This document shows, in pieces, positions 27,322 through 40,749 of a DNA stretch of 64,000 nt. Within the stretch, counting starts at the first letter, position 1. Each line of letters begins with the position of its first letter. Under the pieces are notes generated by a model, which was not told where the DNA came from, did no database searches, and was given only the letters and a program-made list of their open reading frames with translations. The DNA comes from Undibacterium sp. CCC3.4 (lineage in GTDB: Bacteria; Pseudomonadota; Gammaproteobacteria; Burkholderiales; Burkholderiaceae_D), in the NCBI RefSeq assembly GCF_034347425.1, contig NZ_CP133779.1, positions 1,426,001 through 1,490,000 on the forward strand, in the 5' to 3' direction. A program made the translations under genes and the position numbers.

Positions 27322-29967
27322 ATGACAAAAACGCTCATCATTGCCGAAAAACCCTCAGTCGCTGCCGACATCGCTAAAGCGTTGGGAGGTTTCACCAAGC
27401 ATGATGATTATTTTGAATCGGACGACTATGTCTTGTCGTCGGCGGTCGGTCATTTGCTCGAAATCATGGTTCCGGAAGAGTACGATGTCAAACGTGGCAA
27501 ATGGAGCTTCGCCCACTTACCCATGATTCCGCCCTACTTCGCACTCAATCCGATTGCCAAGACGGAAACACGGCTCAAGGTCTTGACCAAATTGATCAAA
27601 CGCAAAGACGTCAGTGCCCTGATCAATGCCTGCGATGCCGGGCGTGAAGGGGAATTGATCTTTCGCTTGATTGCGCAACATGCAAAAGCCAAACAATCGG
27701 TACAACGCCTGTGGTTGCAATCGATGACGCCGGGTGCGATACGTGACGGCTTCCAAAAACTGCGCAGCGATGAAGACATGTTGCCATTGGCCGACGCCGC
27801 ACGTTGTCGTTCCGAATCCGATTGGTTGATTGGTATCAATGGTACCCGTGCCATGACGGCCTTCAATTCGAAAGAAGGCGGCTTTTACCTGACCACGGTT
27901 GGTCGTGTGCAAACCCCGACCCTTTCCATCGTCGTCGAGCGCGAAGAAAAGATCAAAAAATTCGTCTCGCGTGATTTTTGGGAAGTGCGTGCCGAATTTG
28001 TTTGCGCTGCCGGGATTTATGAAGGCCGCTGGCTCGACCCGCAATTCAAAAAAGATGAACACGATCCAGAAAAACGCGCCGAACGCTTATGGAGCAAATT
28101 AGCGGCCGAATCGATCGTGGCCGCTTGCCGGGGACGACAAGGTAATGTATCGGAAGAATCGAAACCAGCCAGCCAAATCGCCCCAGCCTTGTTTGACTTG
28201 ACCAGTTTGCAACGCGAAGCCAACTCGAAATTCGGTTTTTCAGCCAAAAACACCCTTGGTTTGGCGCAAGCGCTGTATGAAAAACATAAAGTACTGACCT
28301 ATCCGCGTACCGATTCGCGCCATTTGCCGGAAGATTACCTTGATACCGTCAAGCAAACGCTTTCCACCGTGGCGGAAAACAATAATTACTACCAATTTGC
28401 CGCGCAAATTTTGAACAATAACTGGGTCAAGCTGAATAAACGCATTTTCGACAACAGCAAGATCAGTGATCACTTTGCGATCATTCCTACTGGCCAAGCG
28501 CCGAAGAACTTGTCGGAACCGGAACAAAAGCTGTATGACTTGGTCACGCGCCGCTTCTTGGCCGTATTCTTCCCCGCCGCCGAATTCCAAGTCACTACCC
28601 GCATTACCGAGGTAACTGGCCATCAGTTCAAAACTGAAGGCAAGGTCATGACCAATGCCGGTTGGTTGGCCATTTATGGTAAAGAAGCTCTGGAAGAAAA
28701 AGATACCGAAGGCAAAGGCACCTTGGTGGCTGTTGCGAAAGGCGAAAAAGTATTGGCCGATACGGTGGCCGCTCATGGCTTGGTCACCAAACCGCCGGCT
28801 CGCTATAGCGAAGCAACCTTATTGTCGGCCATGGAAGGCGCCGGCAAACTGGTGGACGACGGCGACTTGCGCGAAGCAATGGCTGGCAAAGGTTTAGGTA
28901 CACCGGCCACGCGCGCAGCCATCATCGAAGGCTTGCTGACGGAACGTTATTTGTTGCGCGAAGGCCGGGAAATGATGCCGACCGCGAAAGCCTTTCAATT
29001 AATGACCTTGCTGCGCGGCTTAGGTGTCGATGAATTGACTTCGCCGGAACTGACCGGCGAATGGGAGTACAAACTCTCGCAAATGGAAAAAGGCAAAATC
29101 AGTCGCGAAGAATTCATGCGCGAAATTGCACAGATGACACAAATCATCGTCAAGCGCGCCAAAGAGTACGACAATGACACGATCCCAGGCGATTATGCGA
29201 CCCTGCATACGCCTTGCCCGCATTGTGGTGCCATCGTCAAAGAAAATTATCGTCGTTTCGCCTGTACTAAATGCGATTTTTCCATGAGCAAGACGCCTGG
29301 CAGTCGCCAGTTTGAAGTCGCTGAAGTCGAAGAATTGCTGAGCAAGCGAGAAATCGGCCCATTACAAGGTTTCCGCTCAAAAATGGGGCGTCCATTTGCC
29401 GCTATTTTGAAAATTGTTGCCGACACCGAGCACAATAATTTGAAGTTGGAATTTGACTTCGGTCAAAACCAAGATGAGGGCGAGGATGGCGAAGGCGTCG
29501 ATTTCACCGGTCAAACCGTGTTAGGCCCTTGCCCGAAATGTGCCGCCGGCGTGTATGAAATGGGCCTGTCGTATGTGTGCGAAAAAAGCATGGCCAAGCC
29601 CAAGGCTTGTGATTTCCGTAGCGGTCGCATCATTCTGCAGCAAGAGATATTGCCGGAGCAAATGGTCAAATTACTGGTCGATGGTAAAACTGATTTATTG
29701 CCAGGTTTTGTTTCACAACGCACACGCCGACCGTTCAAGGCATTTCTGGTTCGCGGTAAAGATGGTAAAGTCAGTTTCGAGTTTGAAGAACGTAAGGCCA
29801 AAGCTCCGGCTGCCGGTAAAGCGAAGGCTGTCGCTGAGGGCGACGCCGTGGCCGTGACGGATAAAGCAGTGGCAGCCAAAAAGGCACCGGCCGTCAAAAA
29901 AGCAAGCGCTGTTAAAAAAGTACCGGCCGTGAAAAAAGCCGCACCGCGTAAAACGAAAGCCGACTGA
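27322..29967 (+). CDS. topB: DNA topoisomerase III (type IA), with lysine/alanine-rich tail
   Basis: 881 residues from ATG 27322; the frame is open upstream to a TTG but the family N-terminus is MTKTLIIAEKPSVA. TOPRIM (about 1-150, NACDAGREGELIF), then the type IA core with catalytic Tyr327 in TYPRTDSRHL. Zinc-ribbon clusters follow (CPHCGAIV with CTKCDF; CPKCAAGVY with a second Cys pair). The last about 60 residues are rich in Lys and Ala (KKAPAVKKASAVKKVPAVKK), like histone H1 tails, and probably bind DNA. It is located in the dprA-smg slot where topA often lies in other proteobacteria. Confidence 0.93.
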   Translation: MTKTLIIAEKPSVAADIAKALGGFTKHDDYFESDDYVLSSAVGHLLEIMVPEEYDVKRGKWSFAHLPMIPPYFALNPIAKTETRLKVLTKLIKRKDVSALINACDAGREGELIFRLIAQHAKAKQSVQRLWLQSMTPGAIRDGFQKLRSDEDMLPLADAARCRSESDWLIGINGTRAMTAFNSKEGGFYLTTVGRVQTPTLSIVVEREEKIKKFVSRDFWEVRAEFVCAAGIYEGRWLDPQFKKDEHDPEKRAERLWSKLAAESIVAACRGRQGNVSEESKPASQIAPALFDLTSLQREANSKFGFSAKNTLGLAQALYEKHKVLTYPRTDSRHLPEDYLDTVKQTLSTVAENNNYYQFAAQILNNNWVKLNKRIFDNSKISDHFAIIPTGQAPKNLSEPEQKLYDLVTRRFLAVFFPAAEFQVTTRITEVTGHQFKTEGKVMTNAGWLAIYGKEALEEKDTEGKGTLVAVAKGEKVLADTVAAHGLVTKPPARYSEATLLSAMEGAGKLVDDGDLREAMAGKGLGTPATRAAIIEGLLTERYLLREGREMMPTAKAFQLMTLLRGLGVDELTSPELTGEWEYKLSQMEKGKISREEFMREIAQMTQIIVKRAKEYDNDTIPGDYATLHTPCPHCGAIVKENYRRFACTKCDFSMSKTPGSRQFEVAEVEELLSKREIGPLQGFRSKMGRPFAAILKIVADTEHNNLKLEFDFGQNQDEGEDGEGVDFTGQTVLGPCPKCAAGVYEMGLSYVCEKSMAKPKACDFRSGRIILQQEILPEQMVKLLVDGKTDLLPGFVSQRTRRPFKAFLVRGKDGKVSFEFEERKAKAPAAGKAKAVAEGDAVAVTDKAVAAKKAPAVKKASAVKKVPAVKKAAPRKTKAD

Positions 29968-30053
29968 GGCTAGCGCTTTGCGGCCACCCGACCGGACGGC
30001 GGCAGTCCGAGTACTGAGTGATGTCGTCGTCTGTGCGTTGATTGAGGAAGAAT

Positions 30054-32558
30054 ATGGAGTCGGAAGAAGTACTCTCGTCTGCACGTTTGGTCTTTTTAAA
30101 CGCATTCCAAGATGCGCTGCAAACCCTCGTCCCTCAGGCGATAGAAGCACTGTTCGGTAAGGCAAGTGCCAGCAATTCGAGCGCGGAACAAGCCGATATC
30201 GCGCAAGCCCGCGCCTTGCTGCAAGAGCAACGCGGACCCTTGATGCAAGCACTGAGCAACACCATGGCACAACTGCTCGCCATCAGCGTGGTCAATTGCT
30301 ATAGCAGCTATCGGCCGCGCAGCAGTAGCAATCTGGCCGAAGACATGAGCTTGCTCGACTCTAGCGCGTTCGAAAGCTCGCTGCTTTCAAACAATGCGAC
30401 GAATTTATTTCGTAACGCCGCCGGCCAGCAATTAATCGATGTCAACCTGCGGATTGCCGTCTTATTCAAGCAAGACGACATCTGCGAACGAGAAAATCCA
30501 TTTCGTCCTTACTTAATTGCTCGCTGTATCACGCTCGCAGTACAAGAGTTGCACGTCACAGCGTCGCTCAGCCGCATCTTGATGCAGCAAATTTGCGACA
30601 TCATTAAAAACCATCTGGTAGATTTATACCGTGAGTTGAATACCGAGCTGGCGAAATCCGGCTTAGCGGCACACCTGACACTGAAAATCAATAAAACCCC
30701 CGAACATATTGTCTACCGCGCCGGTATGCCAGCCTTACAGGCGACACCACTCCCACCGCATGTGATCACAGCGGCGGCCGAACAAGGCGGGTTCCCCTCC
30801 TTGATGCTCAAGCCCGCCTTAAGCATCGTGCAATGGCTCGCCGAGCTACGCGCGCGCACCGGCTTACGCTGTGCCGCCTCTGCCGAGGTGGATGAAACGC
30901 AGAGCATGCCGCTCACTTGGCTAGACGGCGTCGATGCGCTCGGCGACGTGTTGCGCCACGCCTTCGGGGATGACACAACGGTGAGTTGGGAGAGCAAGGC
31001 CAGAGCGCGGCCACCGCGCTTGAATTCTGATAGTGTGAGCAAGCCCGGCGGCCAGTATCTGTCGAGCGTGCGCGAATTGATTGTGCAGTTACAATTGGCG
31101 CATGCTGCCTCGCCGCTAGCGCAGGGGGCGAAATTCTCCTTTTCCGGCCTCGATTTTGTCGTCATCGCCGGGCAAATTCACCGTTTCCTGATTCCCGACA
31201 GCAGCGCCATGCAAAACGGCCGCGGTGAATTACGTAATTTGGTATACGAGCGGCGCGAAGCATTACAGCACTTGGCGCGCAATGCCGAGCAACAGATGTG
31301 TATCGATATCGTCATTGCGCTGTTTGAAAGCATCTTGACCGACGCCCTGCTGCCGCTGAATTTACGCCTGCAGTTGGCGAAAAGCCAGTTTCTGATATTA
31401 CAACTGGCCTTGAGCGACCACAGTTTCTTGAAGACGCCCAGCCATCCGGCGCGCCAGTTGATTAATCGTATCGCTTCAACCGCTCTCGGACTCAAGTACC
31501 AAGATGCTGCAAGGCAGTTGTTTGAAGACGAATTGGCACGTGTTTTCAAAACCTTGGCGCGCCATGACTGCAGCATACCGGGCTTGTTTGAACGTATACA
31601 TAATCGTTTTGATACCTTTGTCTCGCGCGAACTGCGGATACAAGACAAATCGGTCAGACGTGCCGTGAAACTGATAGAAGAAGCGCAAATCCGCTACAGC
31701 CAGTTCGAGCAAGCCTCACGCAGCATGCAAGCGGCGCTCAGCGGCTTGACGATTGCGCCGCAATTTCAAGCTTTTTTGGAAGGGGAATGGATACGCGCCA
31801 TTAACCTGGCCGCGCGTTTTGACCACGACTTGGCCAAACGCTTCCGTTCCTTTGTGGCCGATGTGGTGTGGAGTATAGATCCCAAGCATAACAGCACAGA
31901 ACAACAAGCACTACGCGACTTGACGCCGCAGTTATTTGCCGACTTGCAACTTGGCATGGATTTATTGAAATGGAATCGCTTCAAGCAAAATGCCTTATCG
32001 AGTTGGCTGACTGATGCGCACAGTCGCGCCATGAAAGTGAACGAGCAGGTCGCGCACGGCAGCACGCTGCTGGAAATGCATGCCACCTTCAAGGAATTCG
32101 TCGAGCAACCGGCTTTGGTGATGTCGGAAGTCGCAACGGCCGACAAGTTCGCTGAAGTTCTGCCCTATCTTTTGAGCTTATTAGAAGAATCCGGCTTAGT
32201 CGTTGAACTCATCAGTGACGAGCTCGCAGCGAAGAGCGTGATTCCCTCGCCGCAGCCGGCACACGCCGCTGTGAACTTGCAGTTACTGCGCGAACGCCTT
32301 ATCAGTGGCATCGCCTTTGAGATGAGTAATGATAAGGGTAGTCAAGCGCCGCTGCGTCGCGGCTGTGTGCAATGGTGCGATCTGGCGATGAATACCATGG
32401 TGCTGAGTTTTCAAGGGCAAGCTGAACCGGCCATCATTTCGACCGAACACTTTTGTCGGCGCACACAGGATGGCAGCATCCGCTTGGCAGAACAGGCGCC
32501 GGCATTCGAGCGCGCCATCCATGCCTTATTAAAAACCGCCGACCTGGTCGACCGCTGA
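30054..32558 (+). CDS. DUF1631 family protein
   Basis: About 834 residues, ATG 30054 after GAGGAAG. A soluble, mostly helical protein with the DUF1631 pattern: SARLVFLNAFQDALQTLVPQAIEALF, ENPFRPYLIARCI, ERREALQHLARNAEQQMCIDIVIALFESILTDALLPL, LALSDHSFLKTPSHPARQLINRIAS and a PilZ-like C-terminus (RLISGIAFEM, RRGCVQWCDLAMNTMVLSFQG). The C-terminal segment could bind cyclic-di-GMP, but the RxxxR...(D/N)xSxxG signature is not clearly present. The family is restricted largely to beta- and gammaproteobacteria and has no assigned function; some databases mislabel it thymidine phosphorylase. Confidence 0.85.
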   Translation: MESEEVLSSARLVFLNAFQDALQTLVPQAIEALFGKASASNSSAEQADIAQARALLQEQRGPLMQALSNTMAQLLAISVVNCYSSYRPRSSSNLAEDMSLLDSSAFESSLLSNNATNLFRNAAGQQLIDVNLRIAVLFKQDDICERENPFRPYLIARCITLAVQELHVTASLSRILMQQICDIIKNHLVDLYRELNTELAKSGLAAHLTLKINKTPEHIVYRAGMPALQATPLPPHVITAAAEQGGFPSLMLKPALSIVQWLAELRARTGLRCAASAEVDETQSMPLTWLDGVDALGDVLRHAFGDDTTVSWESKARARPPRLNSDSVSKPGGQYLSSVRELIVQLQLAHAASPLAQGAKFSFSGLDFVVIAGQIHRFLIPDSSAMQNGRGELRNLVYERREALQHLARNAEQQMCIDIVIALFESILTDALLPLNLRLQLAKSQFLILQLALSDHSFLKTPSHPARQLINRIASTALGLKYQDAARQLFEDELARVFKTLARHDCSIPGLFERIHNRFDTFVSRELRIQDKSVRRAVKLIEEAQIRYSQFEQASRSMQAALSGLTIAPQFQAFLEGEWIRAINLAARFDHDLAKRFRSFVADVVWSIDPKHNSTEQQALRDLTPQLFADLQLGMDLLKWNRFKQNALSSWLTDAHSRAMKVNEQVAHGSTLLEMHATFKEFVEQPALVMSEVATADKFAEVLPYLLSLLEESGLVVELISDELAAKSVIPSPQPAHAAVNLQLLRERLISGIAFEMSNDKGSQAPLRRGCVQWCDLAMNTMVLSFQGQAEPAIISTEHFCRRTQDGSIRLAEQAPAFERAIHALLKTADLVDR

Positions 32559-32716
32559 TTTACCAATTCATATAAATTATTTACCCTACCTACTTGCGCT
32601 ACCCGCCTGCGCTTGCTATAGTCCGACTCCCGCTGACGAGTGCAGCGAGATAGCAACAAGGCAAGCGTCTTACCCCGGCAATGTTTGAATAAAACGGCGT
32701 CAAGTAAAACAGGGTA

Positions 32717-32745
32717 TTGACAGCAGCCGGTAAGTACTGCATAAT
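32717..32745 (+). promoter_or_regulatory. rrn promoter
   Basis: Perfect -35 TTGACA (32717-32722), 17-base spacer, -10 CATAAT (32740-32745). It lies about 285 bp upstream of the 16S start, as in other rrn P1 promoters. Confidence 0.8.
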
Positions 32746-32816
32746 CTCGTTTCTCTGCTGCTGACGAACACAACGCTTCGTAGCAAACCTCGCAAGAGGA
32801 AGCGGAAAAGAATACG

Positions 32817-32830
32817 GTTCTTTAACAATT
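32817..32830 (+). promoter_or_regulatory. boxA antitermination site (16S leader)
   Basis: GTTCTTTAACAATT, matching the boxA element bound by NusB/NusE that protects rRNA transcripts from Rho. A second identical copy lies at 35052-35065 ahead of 23S. Confidence 0.75.
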
Positions 32831-33030
32831 AACAGTCAATAAATGTGAGCACTTGATGAAAGCGCACCGACTAAATTTATTTAGTCGGCATGCTTAAAAA
32901 ATATCAAATGCTTCACAAGAAATAAATAATAGGAAAGTCGCTCAGCAATGAGTGACGGAACTGTCAGTATTTTGAGTGAGCGATCTGTCGGCAACGACAG
33001 AGTTCAGAAATGAACACAAAAACAGAGATT

Positions 33031-34577
<1,547 letters not shown>

Positions 34578-34714
34578 GAGTAGCGCCGTAGTTGAGTGTT
34601 CACTTTTATTGACTGTTAAATTAAATAACGAGAAAAGCTTGGTAGTGATACCAGGGAAGCCAGTTATTCCTCAGTAAGCGTCGCGAGCGCTTCAAGGTTC
34701 AATCGAGAAGCGCA

Positions 34715-34732
34715 GTCGTACTTCGGTACGAC
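34715..34732 (+). other. UUCG hairpin in the 16S-tRNA spacer
   Basis: GTCGTAC TTCG GTACGAC, a stable tetraloop stem in the spacer RNA between 16S and tRNA-Ala. Likely part of precursor processing structure. Confidence 0.6.
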
Positions 34733-34784
34733 GAGCATCGGAGATTGAAGATTGAAGTGCGCAGTAGCTTAATGAGGTATAAGA

Positions 34785-34860
34785 GGGGGATTAGCTCAGC
34801 TGGGAGAGCACCTGCTTTGCAAGCAGGGGGTCGTCGGTTCGATCCCGTCATCCTCCACCA
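34785..34860 (+). tRNA. tRNA-Ala (TGC)
   Basis: Full cloverleaf with anticodon TGC in a CTTTGCAAG loop, the alanine identity pair G3-U70 in the acceptor stem, TTCGATC in the T loop, and encoded CCA. It is located first in the 16S-23S spacer, about 210 bp after 16S. Confidence 0.97.
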
Positions 34861-34882
34861 GTATTAGTCAATGCAGATAAGC

Positions 34883-34959
34883 GGGTCTGTAGCTCAGTTG
34901 GTTAGAGCACCGTGTTGATAACGCGGGGGTCGTTGGTTCGAGCCCAACCAGACCCACCA
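34883..34959 (+). tRNA. tRNA-Ile (GAT)
   Basis: Full cloverleaf with anticodon GAT (stem CCGTG/CGCGG, loop TTGATAA), GGGTCTG/CAGACCC acceptor and encoded CCA. It is second in the spacer, 22 bp after tRNA-Ala. Confidence 0.97.
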
Positions 34960-35370
34960 AGAAATAGCAAACCTAAGTCAGCGAATGAGTAAGACGCAGA
35001 GATTTAGGTTTGATCTTTCAAAGCGAAAGTCAGAGTAATAAGTAGTATCTCGTTCTTTAACAATTTAGAAGAAGTAAAGTAGAAATAATCAAATTATTTC
35101 TGTAAAGGATAACATCGGAAGATGTTGTCGTTCGGTATGACGACAGTCATGCTGGATAATTTATGGAAGGGTTATGATTGTATCGAAACAAACAATGTAT
35201 TAAAAAGAGTTTGATCAAAAGCAGCCGAAAGGCAGTTTTAGAAAAAAATAAATTCTTGAGATACGGCAAACGCTAAAGTAATACTCATAAGTAGTAAAGA
35301 ACTATAACCGCTTTCTGGCGATGAACCTGGTTTCAGCAATGAAACGAGACGCCAGAAGCTAAAGTTATAG
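34960..35370 (+). other. internal spacer between tRNA-Ile and 23S
   Basis: About 410 bp without a gene. It holds a second boxA copy (GTTCTTTAACAATT at 35052-35065) and short inverted repeats around 35130. Transcribed spacer. Confidence 0.7.
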
Positions 35371-38246
<2,876 letters not shown>

Positions 38247-38415
38247 ATAACCTTAGCAGGTATAGGCTACGAGTGAGTTAATGAAGTGTTTGCCGGAATG
38301 TTCGGTACAAATCATAACCAAAAAATAATAACAAGATTATTAAGACTTTACTTCTTCTGAATTGGATTGATTGCGTGCCTCAGTGTAGCGAGGTGCACAA
38401 TGAATCAACAAGTTA

Positions 38416-38530
38416 TGCCTGATGACCATAGCTAGTCGGCCCCACCCCTTCCCATCCCGAACAGGACCGTGAAACGACTACGCGCCAATGATAGTGCTGC
38501 AACCAGTGTGAAAGTAGGTTATCGTCAGGC
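38416..38530 (+). rRNA. rrf: 5S ribosomal RNA
   Basis: Starts TGCCTGATGACC and ends TCGTCAGGC, closing the terminal stem; the loop segment CCCATCCCGAACAGG is typical. About 170 bp after 23S. Confidence 0.95.
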
Positions 38531-38544
38531 TTCTATTCTGCATG

Positions 38545-38580
38545 CCCCCGTTCTCTTGTGAGAGCGGGGGTTTTGCTTTT
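38545..38580 (+). terminator. rRNA operon intrinsic terminator
   Basis: CCCCCGTTCTC/GAGAGCGGGGG stem with a TTGT loop, followed by TTTTGCTTTT, 15 bp after 5S. Confidence 0.92.
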
Positions 38581-38647
38581 AAGTGAGAATGGTGGATTTT
38601 GTAAGTGCTATCGCAGTAATTAGCGTGAAATACTTGACGAAGACCAC

Positions 38648-38676
38648 TAGACAAGCAGTGCAGTTTGTAATACAAT
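38648..38676 (+). promoter_or_regulatory. candidate promoter of the tRNA-Val/Asp unit
   Basis: TAGACA (38648-38653), 17-base spacer, TACAAT (38671-38676), about 60 bp upstream of tRNA-Val. It follows the rrn terminator, so these tRNAs appear to be an independent unit. Confidence 0.5.
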
Positions 38677-38735
38677 ATTGCTTCTGTAGACGTGGTGACA
38701 CACGTTGAAGAGTTTATCTGAATAAGCATGAATAT

Positions 38736-38811
38736 GGGTGCTTAGCTCAGTTGGTAGAGCGGCGCCCTTACAAGGCGTAGGTCGGGAGTTCGAGCCTCTC
38801 AGCACCCACCA
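38736..38811 (+). tRNA. tRNA-Val (TAC)
   Basis: GGGTGCT/AGCACCC acceptor, anticodon TAC in CTTACAA, TTCGAGC T loop, encoded CCA. Confidence 0.96.
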
Positions 38812-38845
38812 CAGATAAACGAAGGCAGCCAGGTTAAGTTGTTTC

Positions 38846-38922
38846 GGAGTGGTAGTTCAGTTGGTTAGAATACCGGCCTGTCACGCCGGGGGTCGCGGGT
38901 TCGAGCCCCGTCCGCTCCGCCA
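38846..38922 (+). tRNA. tRNA-Asp (GTC)
   Basis: GGAGTGG/CCGCTCC acceptor, anticodon GTC in CTGTCAC, TTCGAGC T loop, encoded CCA with G73. It follows tRNA-Val by 34 bp. Confidence 0.96.
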
Positions 38923-38930
38923 GTAAAATA

Positions 38931-38961
38931 AAAAGCCGTTTGCGTAAGCAAGCGGCTTTTT
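38931..38961 (+). terminator. terminator after the tRNA-Val/Asp unit
   Basis: AAAAGCCGTTTGC GTAA GCAAGCGGCTTTT hairpin followed by further T, 8 bp after tRNA-Asp. It can act on both strands. Confidence 0.85.
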
Positions 38962-39010
38962 CCACTATTGCGGAAGCAAGCCAAAAGTTTGTTTCAGAAA
39001 TATGCACAAA

Positions 39011-39043
39011 AAAAAGACGAACCTGACTCGGTTCGTCTTTTTT
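39011..39043 (-). terminator. intrinsic terminator of rdgC (bidirectional)
   Basis: AAAAAGACGAACC/GGTTCGTCTTTTT stem with a six-base loop, flanked by A and T runs; about 20 bp beyond the rdgC stop. Confidence 0.85.
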
Positions 39044-39061
39044 GCTTTGTGCACGCAGGAA

Positions 39062-39970
39062 TCAAGCCGCTTTGGCAGCGTCGAGTTCGCCGTCGAGCGA
39101 GAAGACGATGTCATCGAGCATCTTGGCCAGTTCTGCCGTCATCAGCATGAAGTCGCTGTCGAGACGGGCATCTTTGTCGTTGCCTGATTCTTTATCTTCG
39201 TCGAGGATGTCGAGCGGTTTGATGCGCTTGATCGCCAGCGTGTCGGTCAAGACGAAGCTGATGCGGTCATCCCAGGTCAGGGCTAATTTGGTGCATTGCT
39301 TACCGGCCGTGATGTGTTTGAGTACATCTTCGGCATCTATACTGTGGTGCACATAGCGCACCGTGGCTTTGTCATCTTTCGATGACTTCAATTCCGTATC
39401 TTGATCGATGGTGAAACCTTTCGGGGCTTCATTGGCCAGCAACCAGCTCGTCATTGCCGCCTGAGGTGAGGATTTGACGCGTAAGCCTTCCAGCGGCAGC
39501 TTGTCGCAGCACTTGAGCAGCAGTTTGATGACTTCATCGGCCCGTGCCGGGCTGGCAGCATCGACGATGAGCCAACGGTTGAGCGGATCGATCCAGACTT
39601 GGGTGTGGCGAGTGATGGCAAAGGCACGCGGTAATAATTCATCGGTCACGCGCTCTTTTAAATCTTTCATGGCTTTGCGACCTGGTGCGAAACCTTGTTG
39701 TTCTTCGAGTTCGAGTGCACGGGCTTTGGTGACTTGATTGATCACGCTCGAAGGCAGTAATTTTTTCTCGGTTGCCAGACTGAGCAGAAATTGCTCGTTG
39801 ACGCTGTGTACCAGCATGTCGTTGCCGCGCGGCGAAGCCCATCCCTGACTTTGCATTTCATTGGAGGCGCAATTGGCGAAGGCGATTCTGGACAACTGCG
39901 CATTCAATTCCAAGGCGCTGATGTGCCACGGCGCGTTAAGACGAAAAACCTGTAAATTCTTGAACCACAT
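39062..39970 (-). CDS. rdgC: recombination-associated protein RdgC
   Basis: 302 residues from ATG 39970 (MWFKNLQVFRL, the family N-terminus). RdgC forms a ring around double-stranded DNA and restrains RecA. Characteristic segments: GWASPRGND, RALELEEQQGFAPGRKAMKDLKERVTDELLPRAF, ARADEVIKLLL and the HSIDAEDVLKHITAGKQCTKLALTW-type region. It converges on the tRNA unit and has its own terminator. Confidence 0.96.
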   Translation of the reverse strand: MWFKNLQVFRLNAPWHISALELNAQLSRIAFANCASNEMQSQGWASPRGNDMLVHSVNEQFLLSLATEKKLLPSSVINQVTKARALELEEQQGFAPGRKAMKDLKERVTDELLPRAFAITRHTQVWIDPLNRWLIVDAASPARADEVIKLLLKCCDKLPLEGLRVKSSPQAAMTSWLLANEAPKGFTIDQDTELKSSKDDKATVRYVHHSIDAEDVLKHITAGKQCTKLALTWDDRISFVLTDTLAIKRIKPLDILDEDKESGNDKDARLDSDFMLMTAELAKMLDDIVFSLDGELDAAKAA

Positions 39971-40135
39971 AGCATTTCCAAATGGAGAAAAGCTCACATT
40001 CTACACGCCCAGACCATGCAACTGAGGCCATAAAGCCGTGCCTTCGCGACATTTTCGCGCGCTTTATCGCATTCATCTCGTATCGCGACATCGTAGCGGC
40101 AATACTGGCAACAACTTACAAACAGGGAGAACAAC

Positions 40136-40612
40136 ATGTTGCAGCAAATCTTGATACACACACCGATCTGGGTCTGGGCTTTGTTAGCATTTTTGATCAG
40201 TCGCGGTTTCCAGGCCAGTCAGGACAGGGAAGTCAGCGTGCGCAAGGCAGTCATCATGCCCTTGCTGATGGGTGCCTTGTCTTTGCAAGGTTTGATTGGG
40301 CATTTCGGTGTGCAATGGGCCTCGCTAGGGAGCTGGGCTGCGGCAGTCGCGTTGGCCATACTGGTGCTGCTGCCCCTGCAAACAGCGGGCGCGCTACGCA
40401 AGCTGTCGGGCCAATTGATTTGGATACGTGGCAGTTGGATACCGATGGCGCTGATGCTGAGTATTTTTATTCTGAAGTATGCAGAAAATATCGCCGTCGC
40501 GGTACAGCCGGCATTACGTGACGATAGCGGCTTTGTTATCGTGTGCAGCGCGGTATTCGGTATCATGAACGGGGTCTTTTTTACTCGCTTGCTGGCAATT
40601 TTAGCCTGGTAG
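40136..40612 (+). CDS. small integral membrane protein, DUF6622-like
   Basis: 158 residues with about four membrane helices (HTPIWVWALLAFLISRG, ASLGSWAAAVALAILVLLPL, PMALMLSIFILKYA, VCSAVFGIMNGVFFTRLLAIL). The N-terminus TPIWVW..L...I.RG is typical of a small Burkholderiales membrane family listed as DUF6622; the role is unknown. AGGGAGAACA precedes the ATG. Confidence 0.75.
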   Translation: MLQQILIHTPIWVWALLAFLISRGFQASQDREVSVRKAVIMPLLMGALSLQGLIGHFGVQWASLGSWAAAVALAILVLLPLQTAGALRKLSGQLIWIRGSWIPMALMLSIFILKYAENIAVAVQPALRDDSGFVIVCSAVFGIMNGVFFTRLLAILAW

Positions 40613-40749
40613 CACCATCGAACGGGCCTGAGGCTGCGCAAACTGTGTGAGTCCTGCAGATGCAGCCGGACATGGCGCGGGGGAGACAGTATAATGAGGA
40701 CTGTCCTTATTTAGATTAGTTGTGCTAAACGCAACGATCCCTATGCGCC

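Larger units (their letters stand above)
32559..33030 (+). promoter_or_regulatory. rRNA operon promoter and leader region
   Basis: About 470 bp holding the rrn promoter (separate entry), a boxA antitermination site at 32817-32830 and a hairpin at about 32987-33002 (CTGTCG/CGACAG) probably part of the 16S processing stem. A frame on the opposite strand (32411-32773) is open by chance and crosses the promoter, so it is not annotated. Confidence 0.6.

Noticed and set aside
32411..32773. 120-codon minus-strand frame over the end of the DUF1631 gene and the rrn promoter
   Set aside because: It crosses a clear rRNA promoter and is antisense to a real gene at its other end.
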